Below, piece after piece: positions 17,859 to 26,700 of a DNA stretch of 64,000 nucleotides. Both the position numbers and the translations under genes were made by a program. The stretch covers positions 310,001-374,000 of the forward strand of contig NZ_CP027860.1 in the NCBI RefSeq assembly GCF_003015185.1, in the 5' to 3' direction. The DNA is from Ahniella affigens (GTDB lineage Bacteria > Pseudomonadota > Gammaproteobacteria > Xanthomonadales > Ahniellaceae). Below the pieces are notes generated by a model. That model worked only from the letters and a program-made list of their open reading frames with translations, was not told the origin of the DNA and did not search any database. Positions within the stretch are counted from its first letter, which is position 1. Each line of letters begins with the position of its first letter.

Positions 17859-17886
17859 TTGACACGAGCTCAAAATGCCATATACT
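17859..17886 (+). promoter_or_regulatory. Sigma-70 promoter of the TetR/zinc-ribbon operon
   Basis: TTGACA (17859-17864), a 16-bp spacer, then TATACT (17881-17886). The -10 overlaps the palindrome described next, so a repressor there would block initiation. Confidence 0.75.
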
Positions 17887-17901
17887 GAGCACGTACTCAG
17901 T
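17884..17901 (+). promoter_or_regulatory. Palindromic TetR operator
   Basis: ACTGAG-CACGTA-CTCAGT: a perfect 6-bp inverted repeat with a 6-bp spacer, overlapping the -10 and 18 bases before the TetR start codon. This position is typical of autorepression by the gene that follows. Confidence 0.65.
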
Positions 17902-17918
17902 GAGCGGTAAGTCATCCA

Positions 17919-18503
17919 ATGAGCAAACGAGCCGAGCAGAAGCAATCGACGCGCGAACAACTGCTGTCCGTCGCCCGCAAAACTGTGGCGGAGCAGGGGT
18001 TTGCGGCAACCTCGACGGCTGCCATCGCCAAGGCGGTCGGCAAGGCCCATGGGACAGTGTTTGTGCACTTCCCAACGCGGGACGCATTGGTTGAAGCGCT
18101 GCTCAACGACATCGGGGCGAGCATGACCGACGCACTGGCCACGATCCCGGACGGGTCGGATGTCGGTGTGTCGGCCGTGATGGACGCGCATCTGGATGCG
18201 TTGTTGGCAAACGAAGCGCTCTACGCCCAGATCTTGCGCGAATCCACGCAGTTGCCGGCCGCCGCACGGGCGCGGCTGTTTGCGTTTCAGTCCGGCGTGG
18301 CCTGGCGAATGCGTGCAGCCCTCGCGCGCGACATCGACGCCGGTCGCTTGCGCGCAGTTGATCCGGCCGCGGTCGCGAATCTGTGGATCGCGCAATGCAA
18401 CCACTACTTGATCAATCGCGACTTGTTCGCACCCAACGAGATGGTCTGCGCGCTGCGCCGTGACGAAATCAAAGCCAATCTGCTCGCCCTCTTACAACCC
18501 TGA
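17919..18503 (+). CDS. TetR/AcrR-family regulator
   Basis: A 194-residue regulator with an N-terminal TetR DNA-binding domain: TREQLLSVARKTVAEQGF, then TSTAAIAKAVGKAHGTVFVHF as helix-turn-helix and the following strand-like turn, and PTRDALVEALLND. The C-terminal ligand domain is unremarkable and its ligand is unknown. It lies behind a strong promoter with a palindrome across the -10, so it very probably represses itself and the zinc-ribbon gene 16 bases downstream. Confidence 0.88.
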   Translation: MSKRAEQKQSTREQLLSVARKTVAEQGFAATSTAAIAKAVGKAHGTVFVHFPTRDALVEALLNDIGASMTDALATIPDGSDVGVSAVMDAHLDALLANEALYAQILRESTQLPAAARARLFAFQSGVAWRMRAALARDIDAGRLRAVDPAAVANLWIAQCNHYLINRDLFAPNEMVCALRRDEIKANLLALLQP

Positions 18504-18519
18504 AACCATGAGGCCAATC

Positions 18520-18786
18520 ATGTCCACACAACACTGCCCCTCCTGCGGTTCTTGCGGCTTTCCGATGCAGGCAACTGCCGACTTTGCGGGTGGCAACCCA
18601 AACGCCGCGTTTTGCAGCACCTGTGCCGATGCGAACGGCGCGCTGAAGCCGTTTGATGAAGTGCTCGCCTTGAATGCCGACTACCTCGCACGCGAGCAAC
18701 GGATCGAACCCGCCGCGGCGCAAGCGATGGCGCGCGCCCTCTTGTTGGCGAGCCCGGTCTGGCAGAAGCAAGGCCTGCACCACTAG
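18520..18786 (+). CDS. Small zinc-ribbon protein
   Basis: An 88-residue protein. Its N-terminal half, CPSCGSCGFPM followed by FCSTCADANG, supplies paired cysteines like the putative zinc-ribbon domain PF12674; the C-terminal half is helical (FDEVLALNADYLAREQR). The ATG at 18520 has GAGG 6 bases upstream; ATG 18508 and codon 18460 are in frame but less likely. It is cotranscribed with the TetR gene and is the likely regulated product. The function is unknown. Confidence 0.75.
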   Translation: MSTQHCPSCGSCGFPMQATADFAGGNPNAAFCSTCADANGALKPFDEVLALNADYLAREQRIEPAAAQAMARALLLASPVWQKQGLHH

Positions 18787-18843
18787 CCCGGCAGGCGCGC
18801 CGACGATCCGAACCGCCCCACACGTTTGATACAGGAGTCACCT

Positions 18844-19722
18844 ATGCCGCATACCACCTGGCTTGCTTCCGTATTGGTTCCAATGGCGCTGAGTGCCACA
18901 GCAGCGCTACCCGCACCAAACGGTGCCGTGGCGACCGCTGCGCTCAAGGCGCGACACGCTGAGCGCGTGAGCGTCCATGCTGATCCTGTCCGAATTGCAA
19001 CGGCGGCTTGGATCAGCGATGACATTTTGGTCATCGATGCCGATGGCGAACGCCGGGACCGATCGGGCTTGCAGCAAAGCCTCGCAGTGCTCCCGCGATT
19101 TTCGGTCTTGGCGTCCGAACAGGTTCTTGTCCGCCAATTCAACCAGGCTGCGATCGTGCAGTCGCTGTTGCTCGGTACGACCGACGGCAAGCCAGAACGT
19201 CGACGCAATACCGACGTGTATGTCTGGGACAGCAATCAGTGGCAGTGGGTAGCCGGGCAGCAGACGCGCCTGAAACCGGGTCTGCCGGAAGCGATTCAAC
19301 ATGCTGACGCGCCGCAAGTGATGCCCTGGACAGGGGCCGATCCAAGCGGTGATCCAATCGCGGTACTGACGGCTTTGAATGACGCGTATGTCGACGCCTT
19401 TCGCCGCGCCGACGTAGGCTGGTACGACGCGCACTTGAGTCAGGACTATGTCGTGGTGTTCGGCGACGGCACGCTCCACGACCGGCCCGCCGCGCTCGCA
19501 GACTTCGCGTTGCCGGTGTTTGCCGAACATCTGCGACACTTTCCGGTTGGCACGGTGCAGGTCCGGCGATTCGGAAACCTCGCGGTCATCCATGCCGAGA
19601 ATGACTACGAGCGCCAGGATGGTCGCAAGGGCATCAACCGCTACACCGACATCTGGGTGTATTTGAAGGGCAGCTGGCGCTGTGTGTCGGCCCACATCAC
19701 GGTGTATCGGCCACCGATCTGA
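18844..19722 (+). CDS. Exported protein with two NTF2-like (SnoaL/DUF4440-type) domains
   Basis: A 292-residue protein with an N-terminal signal (MPHTTWLASVLVPMALSATAALPAP). Two halves have the same character: the second runs from VLTALNDAYVDAFRRADVGWYDAHLSQDYVVVFGDGTLHDRP to YTDIWVYLKGSWRCVSAHIT and is a classic NTF2-like/DUF4440 fold; the first ends in NTDVYVWDSNQWQWVAGQQT, the equivalent last strands. Such domains bind small molecules or catalyse simple reactions; the substrate is unknown. ATG 18844 follows AGGAG at good spacing. It lies 57 bases after the zinc-ribbon gene and could be in the same transcript. Confidence 0.78.
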   Translation: MPHTTWLASVLVPMALSATAALPAPNGAVATAALKARHAERVSVHADPVRIATAAWISDDILVIDADGERRDRSGLQQSLAVLPRFSVLASEQVLVRQFNQAAIVQSLLLGTTDGKPERRRNTDVYVWDSNQWQWVAGQQTRLKPGLPEAIQHADAPQVMPWTGADPSGDPIAVLTALNDAYVDAFRRADVGWYDAHLSQDYVVVFGDGTLHDRPAALADFALPVFAEHLRHFPVGTVQVRRFGNLAVIHAENDYERQDGRKGINRYTDIWVYLKGSWRCVSAHITVYRPPI

Positions 19723-19820
19723 GCGAACCGTCGGGGGCAACATGCACTGCGCGATCTGCACGACCTCGCAGAATCGCAAGTAGCCCGCTTCTTCTCGCGT
19801 GGGAGTCCAGCCGCTTCTTT

Positions 19821-19983
19821 GGTGCGCTTATTCGCGCATCAGACTGTCGGCGACGATGCGCGATTCTTGCGACGGCGCAGTGCGGCAAGTAGCCCGCTTC
19901 CCAGCCCGCTCCCACTCGCGTGGGAGCGGGGGCGCTTCCTCCCCCGCGAGTGCGGGGGAGGGGGTTACTTGCGGTCAGAATCA
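19821..19983. repeat. Dispersed intergenic repeat, copy A
   Basis: A 163-bp sequence with a close copy at 46665-46829 (start GGTGCGCTTATTCGCGCATC, end TTACTTGCGGTCAGAATCA). It has an 11-bp perfect stem at 19905-19930 (loop TCGC) and a 10-bp stem at 19938-19961 (loop GAGT). Differences between copies fall mainly in loops or keep pairing. No open reading frame of note; it looks like a REP/MITE-like non-coding element. Confidence 0.8.
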
Positions 19984-19988
19984 CCAAG

Positions 19989-22754
19989 TCATCGCGTATT
20001 TGTTGCGAGACGTTGAAGCAGATTGGTCGCGTGTTCTCGATGCTTGTCTGACAGGGGCGCAGCCGGCTTGTCGCTATTCACGACGAACTCGGCATCGAGC
20101 CGCGCGCGCTTCCGTGACTCAGTATCGGCCAGTGCCAGCAGACTCTCCGCGCGGGCCAAACGCAACTCACGACTATCCGGATGATCGGCGCCGTACAGCT
20201 TCTCGCTGACGGCGAGCGCTTCGTCGAACAAGGGCAACGCGTCGCGGTGCCGACCTTGCAGCGCCCGCCAATCCGCCAACGCCGACGCGGCCGATGCGAC
20301 CTCAAAGGATTCTGGGCTGCTGATCTGTCGAAGCTTTGCGACGGTCTCAAGGAGTTGCGCTTCGGCCGCGGCGCCGCGGCCCGCCTGACGTTCGGTCAGC
20401 ACCTGTTGCAGCGATGCGTTCCAGGCATACACCGAGTCCGGCCCCAGTGCCGCGCGGAACTGTTCGAACGCTTGCTGAAACGCCTTGGATGCCGCGTCGA
20501 GATCACCGCGGGCACGCAGCACAGCCGCATGCAGAAACACGACGTTGGCGCGTTCCGGGGTGCCTTCGGGCAACAGGCTCGCGGCCTCGGCGAGTTTGGG
20601 CTCGGCTTCGTCGAGCCGCTGCATCCGGCGCATCAGATCTCCCTGACGCAACAGCAATCCGGCGAGCAATCGGCGGCTGTCATGTTGGCGCGCGAGCGCA
20701 ATGCCGCGCTGATAGACCGGCTCGGCCAACGCGTACTGCTGGCGACGGCGCAGGACATCGGCGAGCAAGCTCAAGGGGCGAATCAGCAACGCATGCTCGG
20801 GACCATAGACCTGTTCGATGCGTGCAATCAGGCGGCGCGCGGACTGCTCTGCGGCATCGGGCTGATCGGACTGCTCCTGCAGTGACGCGATATCGGCCAG
20901 TCGGGCGATGGTCTCTGGCGCATCGTGGCCCAGCACCCGCTCATGGATCGGCAGCAGGGCCGCGGCCTCTGCGATCGCTTCGTCGCGGCGGCCCAATGCG
21001 AATAGTGCCTTGCTGTAATGTGCGCGGGCGGCGAGCATTTGCGGCGATTCGGCACCATAGTGCTGGCGTAGGGTCGGCAGGCTGCGCTCAAACAGCGCGA
21101 GTGCCTCGGCATATTCACCCAAGCCCATTCTGGCCGTCGCAATGGCGATGTCGACCTCGGCCACGCTGGCTCGGTTCGTCCTGGCGGCATCGGGCTCGGC
21201 CGCCCGCAACGAGCGGGCCTCGTTGAGCGCGTCCAGTGCCTTGTCAAAGCTGGCGAGACTCACCTCGATTTCGCCAAGATCCTTCAGCAAGGTCGCGCGT
21301 TCCTCCGGCTGTCCGACAAACTGTTCGCGCGCCCGGGCAATGCCGATGTCAATCAATTCTTCTGCGCTGCGCGGCTCTGGCTTGCTGCGTGCCAGCGGGT
21401 CCTGCTCGCGAAACAGCGACAGCGAAAACGCCTTGATCGACTCTGCGCGTTGTAGCGCGGACTCGGCTCTGGCAGCCTCGGCCCTGGCGACTTTGGTTTG
21501 CCAGAGGGCAACGCTCAATCCGCCCACGATGGCGCTCGCCGCAATCGCCGCAGAAAAAACGCCAACGCGATGGCGGCCGATGAACTTGCGGAGGCGATAT
21601 GCCGGGCTGTCCAGATGCGCGCGCACCGGGTGCCCATTGAGGTGGCGACGCAGATCATCCGCCAACTCAGCGGCACTCTGATAGCGGCGATCCGGTTCGC
21701 GCTTCAGGGCATGCAGCACAATGGTGTCGAGTTCGCCGCTGATCTGACGCGCGAGGCGCACGCGCGCCTGACGCTCGGCCGCATCGCCAGCATTGGACGC
21801 CAGCAAGCGCACGCTGGGGGCCGGCAATTTGTGCTGATCAAGCTGCCGTACAAGTTCATCAAGACTGCGACTCTGATGCTGGTTGGCGCGTTCGCCGGTC
21901 AGTAGCTCATACAGAATCAGGCCGAGTGCATAGACATCAGTCGCCGTGCTGATCGGTTGGCCGAGAATCTGCTCGGGTGCGGCATAGGCTGGCGTCAGGA
22001 CCTGGATGCCCGTGCCGGTCAGTGCGTCGTCGTCGACGTCATCGAGCAATTTCGCGATGCCGAAATCGAGCAGCTTGACGTGCCGATCGGCGGTCAACAG
22101 AACGTTCGAGGGCTTGAGGTCGCGATGCACGATCAGCCGATGATGCGCATAGGCGACCGCGTCGCATACTTGCAAGAACCATCCGAGCAGATCAGTCACC
22201 GAGGGCTTTTGTGCCTGCGCCGCGGCTAGCAAATGTGCGCCATCGACGAACTCCATGGCCAGCCACGACAGGCCATCGGCACTGACCCCGCCATCGAGCA
22301 AGCGGGCGATGCCGGGGTGTTGCAGCTGCGCCAGGATCCGACGCTCACGCAAGAAGCGGCGGCGCATGTCGTCGGTGTCCAAACCTAAGCGAAGCAATTT
22401 GATCGCGACACGCTGCTCGAAGTCGGCGCCGGTCTTCTGTGCCTCATAGACTTCGCCCATTCCGCCACGACCCACCCGGCGAAGCAACTCAAAGCCAGCG
22501 ATGATCTGGCCACTGCGATCGGGTGCGGTGGTGCTGTCCGACTCGCTAAACGGCACGGCGAAGCGATGCGACGTGACGTCGAGCACGCCCTGATCACGCG
22601 CGTCCTCGGTCAGCCAACGCCGCAGTTCGGCGGCAATCGCCGGCTCATGAGTGTCGAGTTCCTGCAAGGCGCGGGCACGTTCCGAGTCGGGTAGATCGAC
22701 CAGCGCTTCGAATAGATCGGAGACCCGGCCGAGCGCGCGGGCGTCAAGCCTCAT
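19989..22754 (-). CDS. Membrane-spanning serine/threonine protein kinase with C-terminal TPRs
   Basis: A 921-residue Hanks-type kinase. Kinase signatures in order: glycine loop GRGGMGEV, VAIKLL lysine, HRDLKPSNVLL catalytic loop, LLDFGIAKLL (DFG), and the conserved PEQILGQPISTATDVYALG. One membrane helix follows (VGVFSAAIAASAIVGGLSVALW), then a long helical TPR region with regular LGRRDEAIAEAAALLP-type repeats, which would lie outside the cytoplasm. The ATG at 22752-22754 is 11 bases inside the preceding ECF sigma gene, so the pair is coupled. By analogy with such pairs it transmits a surface signal, perhaps to the sigma factor; that is inference. Confidence 0.88.
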   Translation of the reverse strand: MRLDARALGRVSDLFEALVDLPDSERARALQELDTHEPAIAAELRRWLTEDARDQGVLDVTSHRFAVPFSESDSTTAPDRSGQIIAGFELLRRVGRGGMGEVYEAQKTGADFEQRVAIKLLRLGLDTDDMRRRFLRERRILAQLQHPGIARLLDGGVSADGLSWLAMEFVDGAHLLAAAQAQKPSVTDLLGWFLQVCDAVAYAHHRLIVHRDLKPSNVLLTADRHVKLLDFGIAKLLDDVDDDALTGTGIQVLTPAYAAPEQILGQPISTATDVYALGLILYELLTGERANQHQSRSLDELVRQLDQHKLPAPSVRLLASNAGDAAERQARVRLARQISGELDTIVLHALKREPDRRYQSAAELADDLRRHLNGHPVRAHLDSPAYRLRKFIGRHRVGVFSAAIAASAIVGGLSVALWQTKVARAEAARAESALQRAESIKAFSLSLFREQDPLARSKPEPRSAEELIDIGIARAREQFVGQPEERATLLKDLGEIEVSLASFDKALDALNEARSLRAAEPDAARTNRASVAEVDIAIATARMGLGEYAEALALFERSLPTLRQHYGAESPQMLAARAHYSKALFALGRRDEAIAEAAALLPIHERVLGHDAPETIARLADIASLQEQSDQPDAAEQSARRLIARIEQVYGPEHALLIRPLSLLADVLRRRQQYALAEPVYQRGIALARQHDSRRLLAGLLLRQGDLMRRMQRLDEAEPKLAEAASLLPEGTPERANVVFLHAAVLRARGDLDAASKAFQQAFEQFRAALGPDSVYAWNASLQQVLTERQAGRGAAAEAQLLETVAKLRQISSPESFEVASAASALADWRALQGRHRDALPLFDEALAVSEKLYGADHPDSRELRLARAESLLALADTESRKRARLDAEFVVNSDKPAAPLSDKHREHATNLLQRLATNTR

Positions 22755-23322
22755 CGTCTTGCGCCCCGGCCAACTCGGCATGCAAGAACGCGCGTGCCTT
22801 GCGCCAGTCGCGCTTGAGCGTGCGCTCGGACAGGCCGAGCTTGTCCCCCGCTTCAGAGAGACTCATGCCGCCAAAGAAGCGCAGTTCGACCAGACGCGAG
22901 AGCCGCGCGTCGAATGACTCCAGTCGCGTCAGCGCCTGATCGAGCGCGAGCAAGTCCACCGGCTTGCCTTCGGCCGGTTCGACGCCGTCAGTGAGCCCGT
23001 CCAACGACGTCACGTCCATGGCGCCGCCGCGCTTCTCCGCCATGCGTGCCCGCACTTGGTTGATCGCAATCTGTCGCATGGCTTGCGCCGCAATGGCGAA
23101 AAAGTGGGCGCGTCCCGCCGATCCGAGTGACATCCCACGGATCAGCCGCATGTAGCTTTCATGCACGAGGGAGGTGGCCCCCATGTCCCCGACGCCAACG
23201 GTGAGGCGCTGTCGCGCCGCCAGCGCGTGGAGTTCGCGATAGACCACCTCGAACAGCCGGTCGGCAGAGAGACGGTCGCCAGCCTGGGCGCGTTCGATCA
23301 AAAGCGTGACTTCGTCCGACAT
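22744..23322 (-). CDS. ECF-type RNA polymerase sigma factor
   Basis: A 192-residue sigma factor with region 2 (ADRLFEVVYRELHALAARQR, HESYMRLI, ARAHFFAIAAQAMRQIAINQVRAR-like sequence) and region 4 (LVELRFFGGMSLSEAGDKLGLSERTLKRDWRKAR). It resembles the ECF group often found next to Ser/Thr kinases (TIGR02999-like). The ATG at 23320-23322 starts the conserved part (MSDEVTLLIERAQAG); the frame remains open to 23475 but the extension is low-complexity. No anti-sigma gene is present; the downstream overlapping kinase probably takes that regulatory role. Confidence 0.85.
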   Translation of the reverse strand: MSDEVTLLIERAQAGDRLSADRLFEVVYRELHALAARQRLTVGVGDMGATSLVHESYMRLIRGMSLGSAGRAHFFAIAAQAMRQIAINQVRARMAEKRGGAMDVTSLDGLTDGVEPAEGKPVDLLALDQALTRLESFDARLSRLVELRFFGGMSLSEAGDKLGLSERTLKRDWRKARAFLHAELAGAQDDEA

Positions 23323-23729
23323 GGGCGTGATGGGTCTGCGGGTTCGGGCATTCCGGCAATGCCCGCCAAGATTACATGGCAGCAGCGCTGCCGCACGCGC
23401 AGCGGTTCGCGCTTTGCGCGCGCGAATGGGTGCCGTGGTTGCCGCGGCGGCTCGGTTCGGAGGTCGGAGGTTCATGCAGGGCCCAACACCAAAACCGCGA
23501 CAAGCGGGCCAGAACGGGTGTGAATCCAGGTTCCCGAAGCCATCCGCGGCCCAAGCGGATCACAGAGGTGCATTCATGGCCCTGAATTCTGGGATTTCGG
23601 GTAGCTGAGGAATGGCAGACGGCAGAAGCCGATTTGCTCGACTGCACCCGGACCGGTACCGGGTGCGCGCGACGAATGCGCCGAACGAGCGCGTCGTTCC
23701 ACCTTAACCGGAAGCCGAGGAGCGGAATC
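23323..23729. other. Intergenic region between ECF sigma and the large secreted protein genes
   Basis: About 400 bases between two divergent genes. Short frames on both strands have no recognisable domains. It must hold the promoters of both transcripts, but I see no convincing -35/-10 pair. Confidence 0.5.
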
Positions 23730-26700
23730 ATGAAGACAGATCCATCCGGGCCAGCCAGGGCCCGCATCGCATCGAGACCAGTTCAGGGGCGCCCCAAGCC
23801 TCGTATCGGCCTTGCCGCGCGGTGCGTGCTTGCGGCAATCCTGTTGCTGTGGCTCGACAGCGTACCGGCGGCCACCTTGACGATCACGCCCGCAAAGGCC
23901 AGCCAGGGCGCGACGATTCGGGTCGTGTCGAGCGGACTCGCGCCGTCGACCAGCTACCAATTGGAGTTCGTCGGCTCGCCGGCCACGAATATCGGCACGG
24001 CGATCACCACGGATCCGCGAGGCAGCTTGAGTCGCAGCATCGTACTGCCGGCGCTGCCGGTGGGCATCGGCAAAATGCGCCTCAAAACAACGGGCGGCAC
24101 GGTGGCCGCCTACAACAGCTTCACGGTGCTGAGCAGCCTGAATTTGACGCCGCTAACCACCAACCCGTCCGCCGGTCAGTCATTTCGCTTTGCGGTCAGC
24201 GGATTAACGGCCGGAAACCTGACGGTGCTCTATGAAGAGGCGTCAGTGCTGGGGCCCGTCGTGGTGAGTGACGGGAGCTTCAGCGGCAAATTCATTCTGC
24301 CGACCAACCGCCCGGCGAATCTGCCTGGGCCAGCGCGAATTTTACTGATCAATCGGGTCGGCAAGGCCATCGTCAGCCAGCGCGAGTTCACCATCAATGT
24401 GGGCGCCAAACCACCGTCGCCGTTCACGGTATCGATCGTCACACCGCCGCCGAATCAAGCGTTGCCGAGCAAGCCGCTGCGTTCGGTCGGTCAGATCAAT
24501 GTCGCTGCGAACGAACCGGCGCCCGAGAGTACGACGATGTGGTTCACCGGTGACGATGGTCGGGTGTTTCCGCTCGCCGAGGCGCCGGTGCGCCGGGTCG
24601 GCAACCAATACGAATACGAGATCGTCGGCGCATCGCCCGGCGCGTTCAGCATGAGCGCTGGGCCGTCGCGCCATGGCAGCCTGATGTTTACCCAGGACAG
24701 CACCAATGCGCATGGCCTGATGGTGCGTCAATTCACGGCGGCGAACAACGCCAATTTGAATGCCATTCCCGAGGACTATCGCCAGCTGACGGTCCGCGTG
24801 GTCCGGATGGACGGCACACCGATTCCAGGTGCGGTCGTGCAGGTCGAAGGGGCACCCGTGACCGATGCCGACGACCTCGACGGTCCATCTTGGGGATCGA
24901 TCATGCAGAATCTTCAGCAGATGGGGCTGGCCAATCAATTGGGTCAGTTCATGTTCCGCCTGACCGATGTCTATGGCTGTCCCATTACGCTGGAGCGACA
25001 GCTGTCCGGCAACACTGGCCGCGCGGAATTCCTGTTCGCGAACCAAGACCTGATGATTGCTTCGATTCCACGGTTCTATTGCGGCCCAACGGGCTGCCAC
25101 CCACTTGGCGATCGGGGCCTGTCGCTGGCGATCAACGCGTCTGCCCAGGGTTACGGCTTCCAGTTTCCGCCTGGGCAGCCGAATGAATACGACTTTCTGC
25201 CGCATCGCTACAACGTGTTCTTTACTGGTATGGAAACCGACGATACGAGCGACGACACCACCCGCATCGTGGATTGGTATCAGAATGTCGAAATGGCCTC
25301 CGGCGGCCGCAACCTGACCTACACGCTGCCGCTGCCGCCCATTCTGCGCAAGGTCGTGCTCTACGATCTTGCGGCGAAGCCTTGGATCGCCAATGGCGTG
25401 CGCAATCAGGCGAATGCCAGTGAGGGCTTTGCCGAAGTCACCCAGCAATTCGGTCCGATCAACAGCCAATTGGGGGTCAACCCGGCCTGGATTTCGGAAG
25501 CGCTGGGGCAGGGCTATCCGACCGAATTGACGGTACGCACTGATCCGGCCATCACGGGTGAGGTGGCCAGCGCCAAGCTCTTTCTCGATCTCGACCGCAA
25601 CGGCAGCTACGAATACCAGCGCAACTTCTCCAGTAGTGGGGCGGCGCTCGACTGCTCGATCGACGGGCTCGACACGTCGCTGACGTGGCGCGCACAACTC
25701 CCGAACGTGCGCCAGCAAAGCGCCGGTCTGATCAAGGGCTACGCCGAATTCGTGGGCGACGACCAAGCAGGCTCGGTCAAGCAGAAGATCACCGTCAGCA
25801 TGGTGCAGCGCGATCTGTCGTGGCTGAATGCTTCGCGCATCGATGGTCAGTCCGTGGTCTATGGCGCTGGCGGCCAAAACATGCGGATCACCGCCGAGGA
25901 GGACAATGGCGACGCCGATATCCAACTCGATCAGAGTCCCGGCTATCAGATCGGGACGCTCAGGAACCGTACCGAGAACGTGCGTATGCTCGATCTGTTC
26001 ATCGCCGCTGATGGCGCGCAGACCACGTTTGCGCCGGTCAACAGCAACCATCGGAGCGCCGGTCGCGCGGGTTCACCGACGGCCTTTGAAGCCCCGATTG
26101 GTCAGCAACTTTCCGAGCACTACACGCTGATCGACAACAGTTTCCCGTTGTTCTACTACGTCTGGGGCGTGCCGCTGCTCGCGGGGATCGAAGTTGGGGC
26201 GAATTTCAACATCCTGGCCGAGATCGACATTGCCGGCAAAACCACCATTGCCAACAACGGCCAGCCGAAGTTGAACATGACCACCACCCCGAGCCTCGAT
26301 ATGGGCTTGAATTTCTACCTGGACATCGACGTGCTGTTCGATCTCGTCGATGGCGGCGTCGATCTTGATGCGGTGTTCGCGTTGGATATGCCGGTGACGG
26401 TCGATCCGAGTGCGAACCCGGTCGTGCGTGTCGAAGAGTGCTTCACGGCCTTGTTGCTCTTCTCGTGGCATTTCGAAGTGTTCTGCCTGCCGCTCGATCT
26501 GATCTGCGACGCCTTGAACGACATTTCGGGCAGCGAAGTGCTGCTCTCGGATCAGGTTGGCAATGGCTGTAACACGAGCCCGGTGCCGAATTCCGGACTA
26601 CTGGCGGGCAAGTTCGATGGCTTGCAGGGTCTGCCCGGACAGCGACCGTCGGCCCGTATCCAACCGCGGCAGAGTGTCACCGCCTACTCGCCTGTGGGCA

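Noticed and set aside
24342-26051. A 569-codon minus-strand frame inside the large secreted protein gene
   Set aside because: Arg/His-rich shadow sequence without signal or motif.
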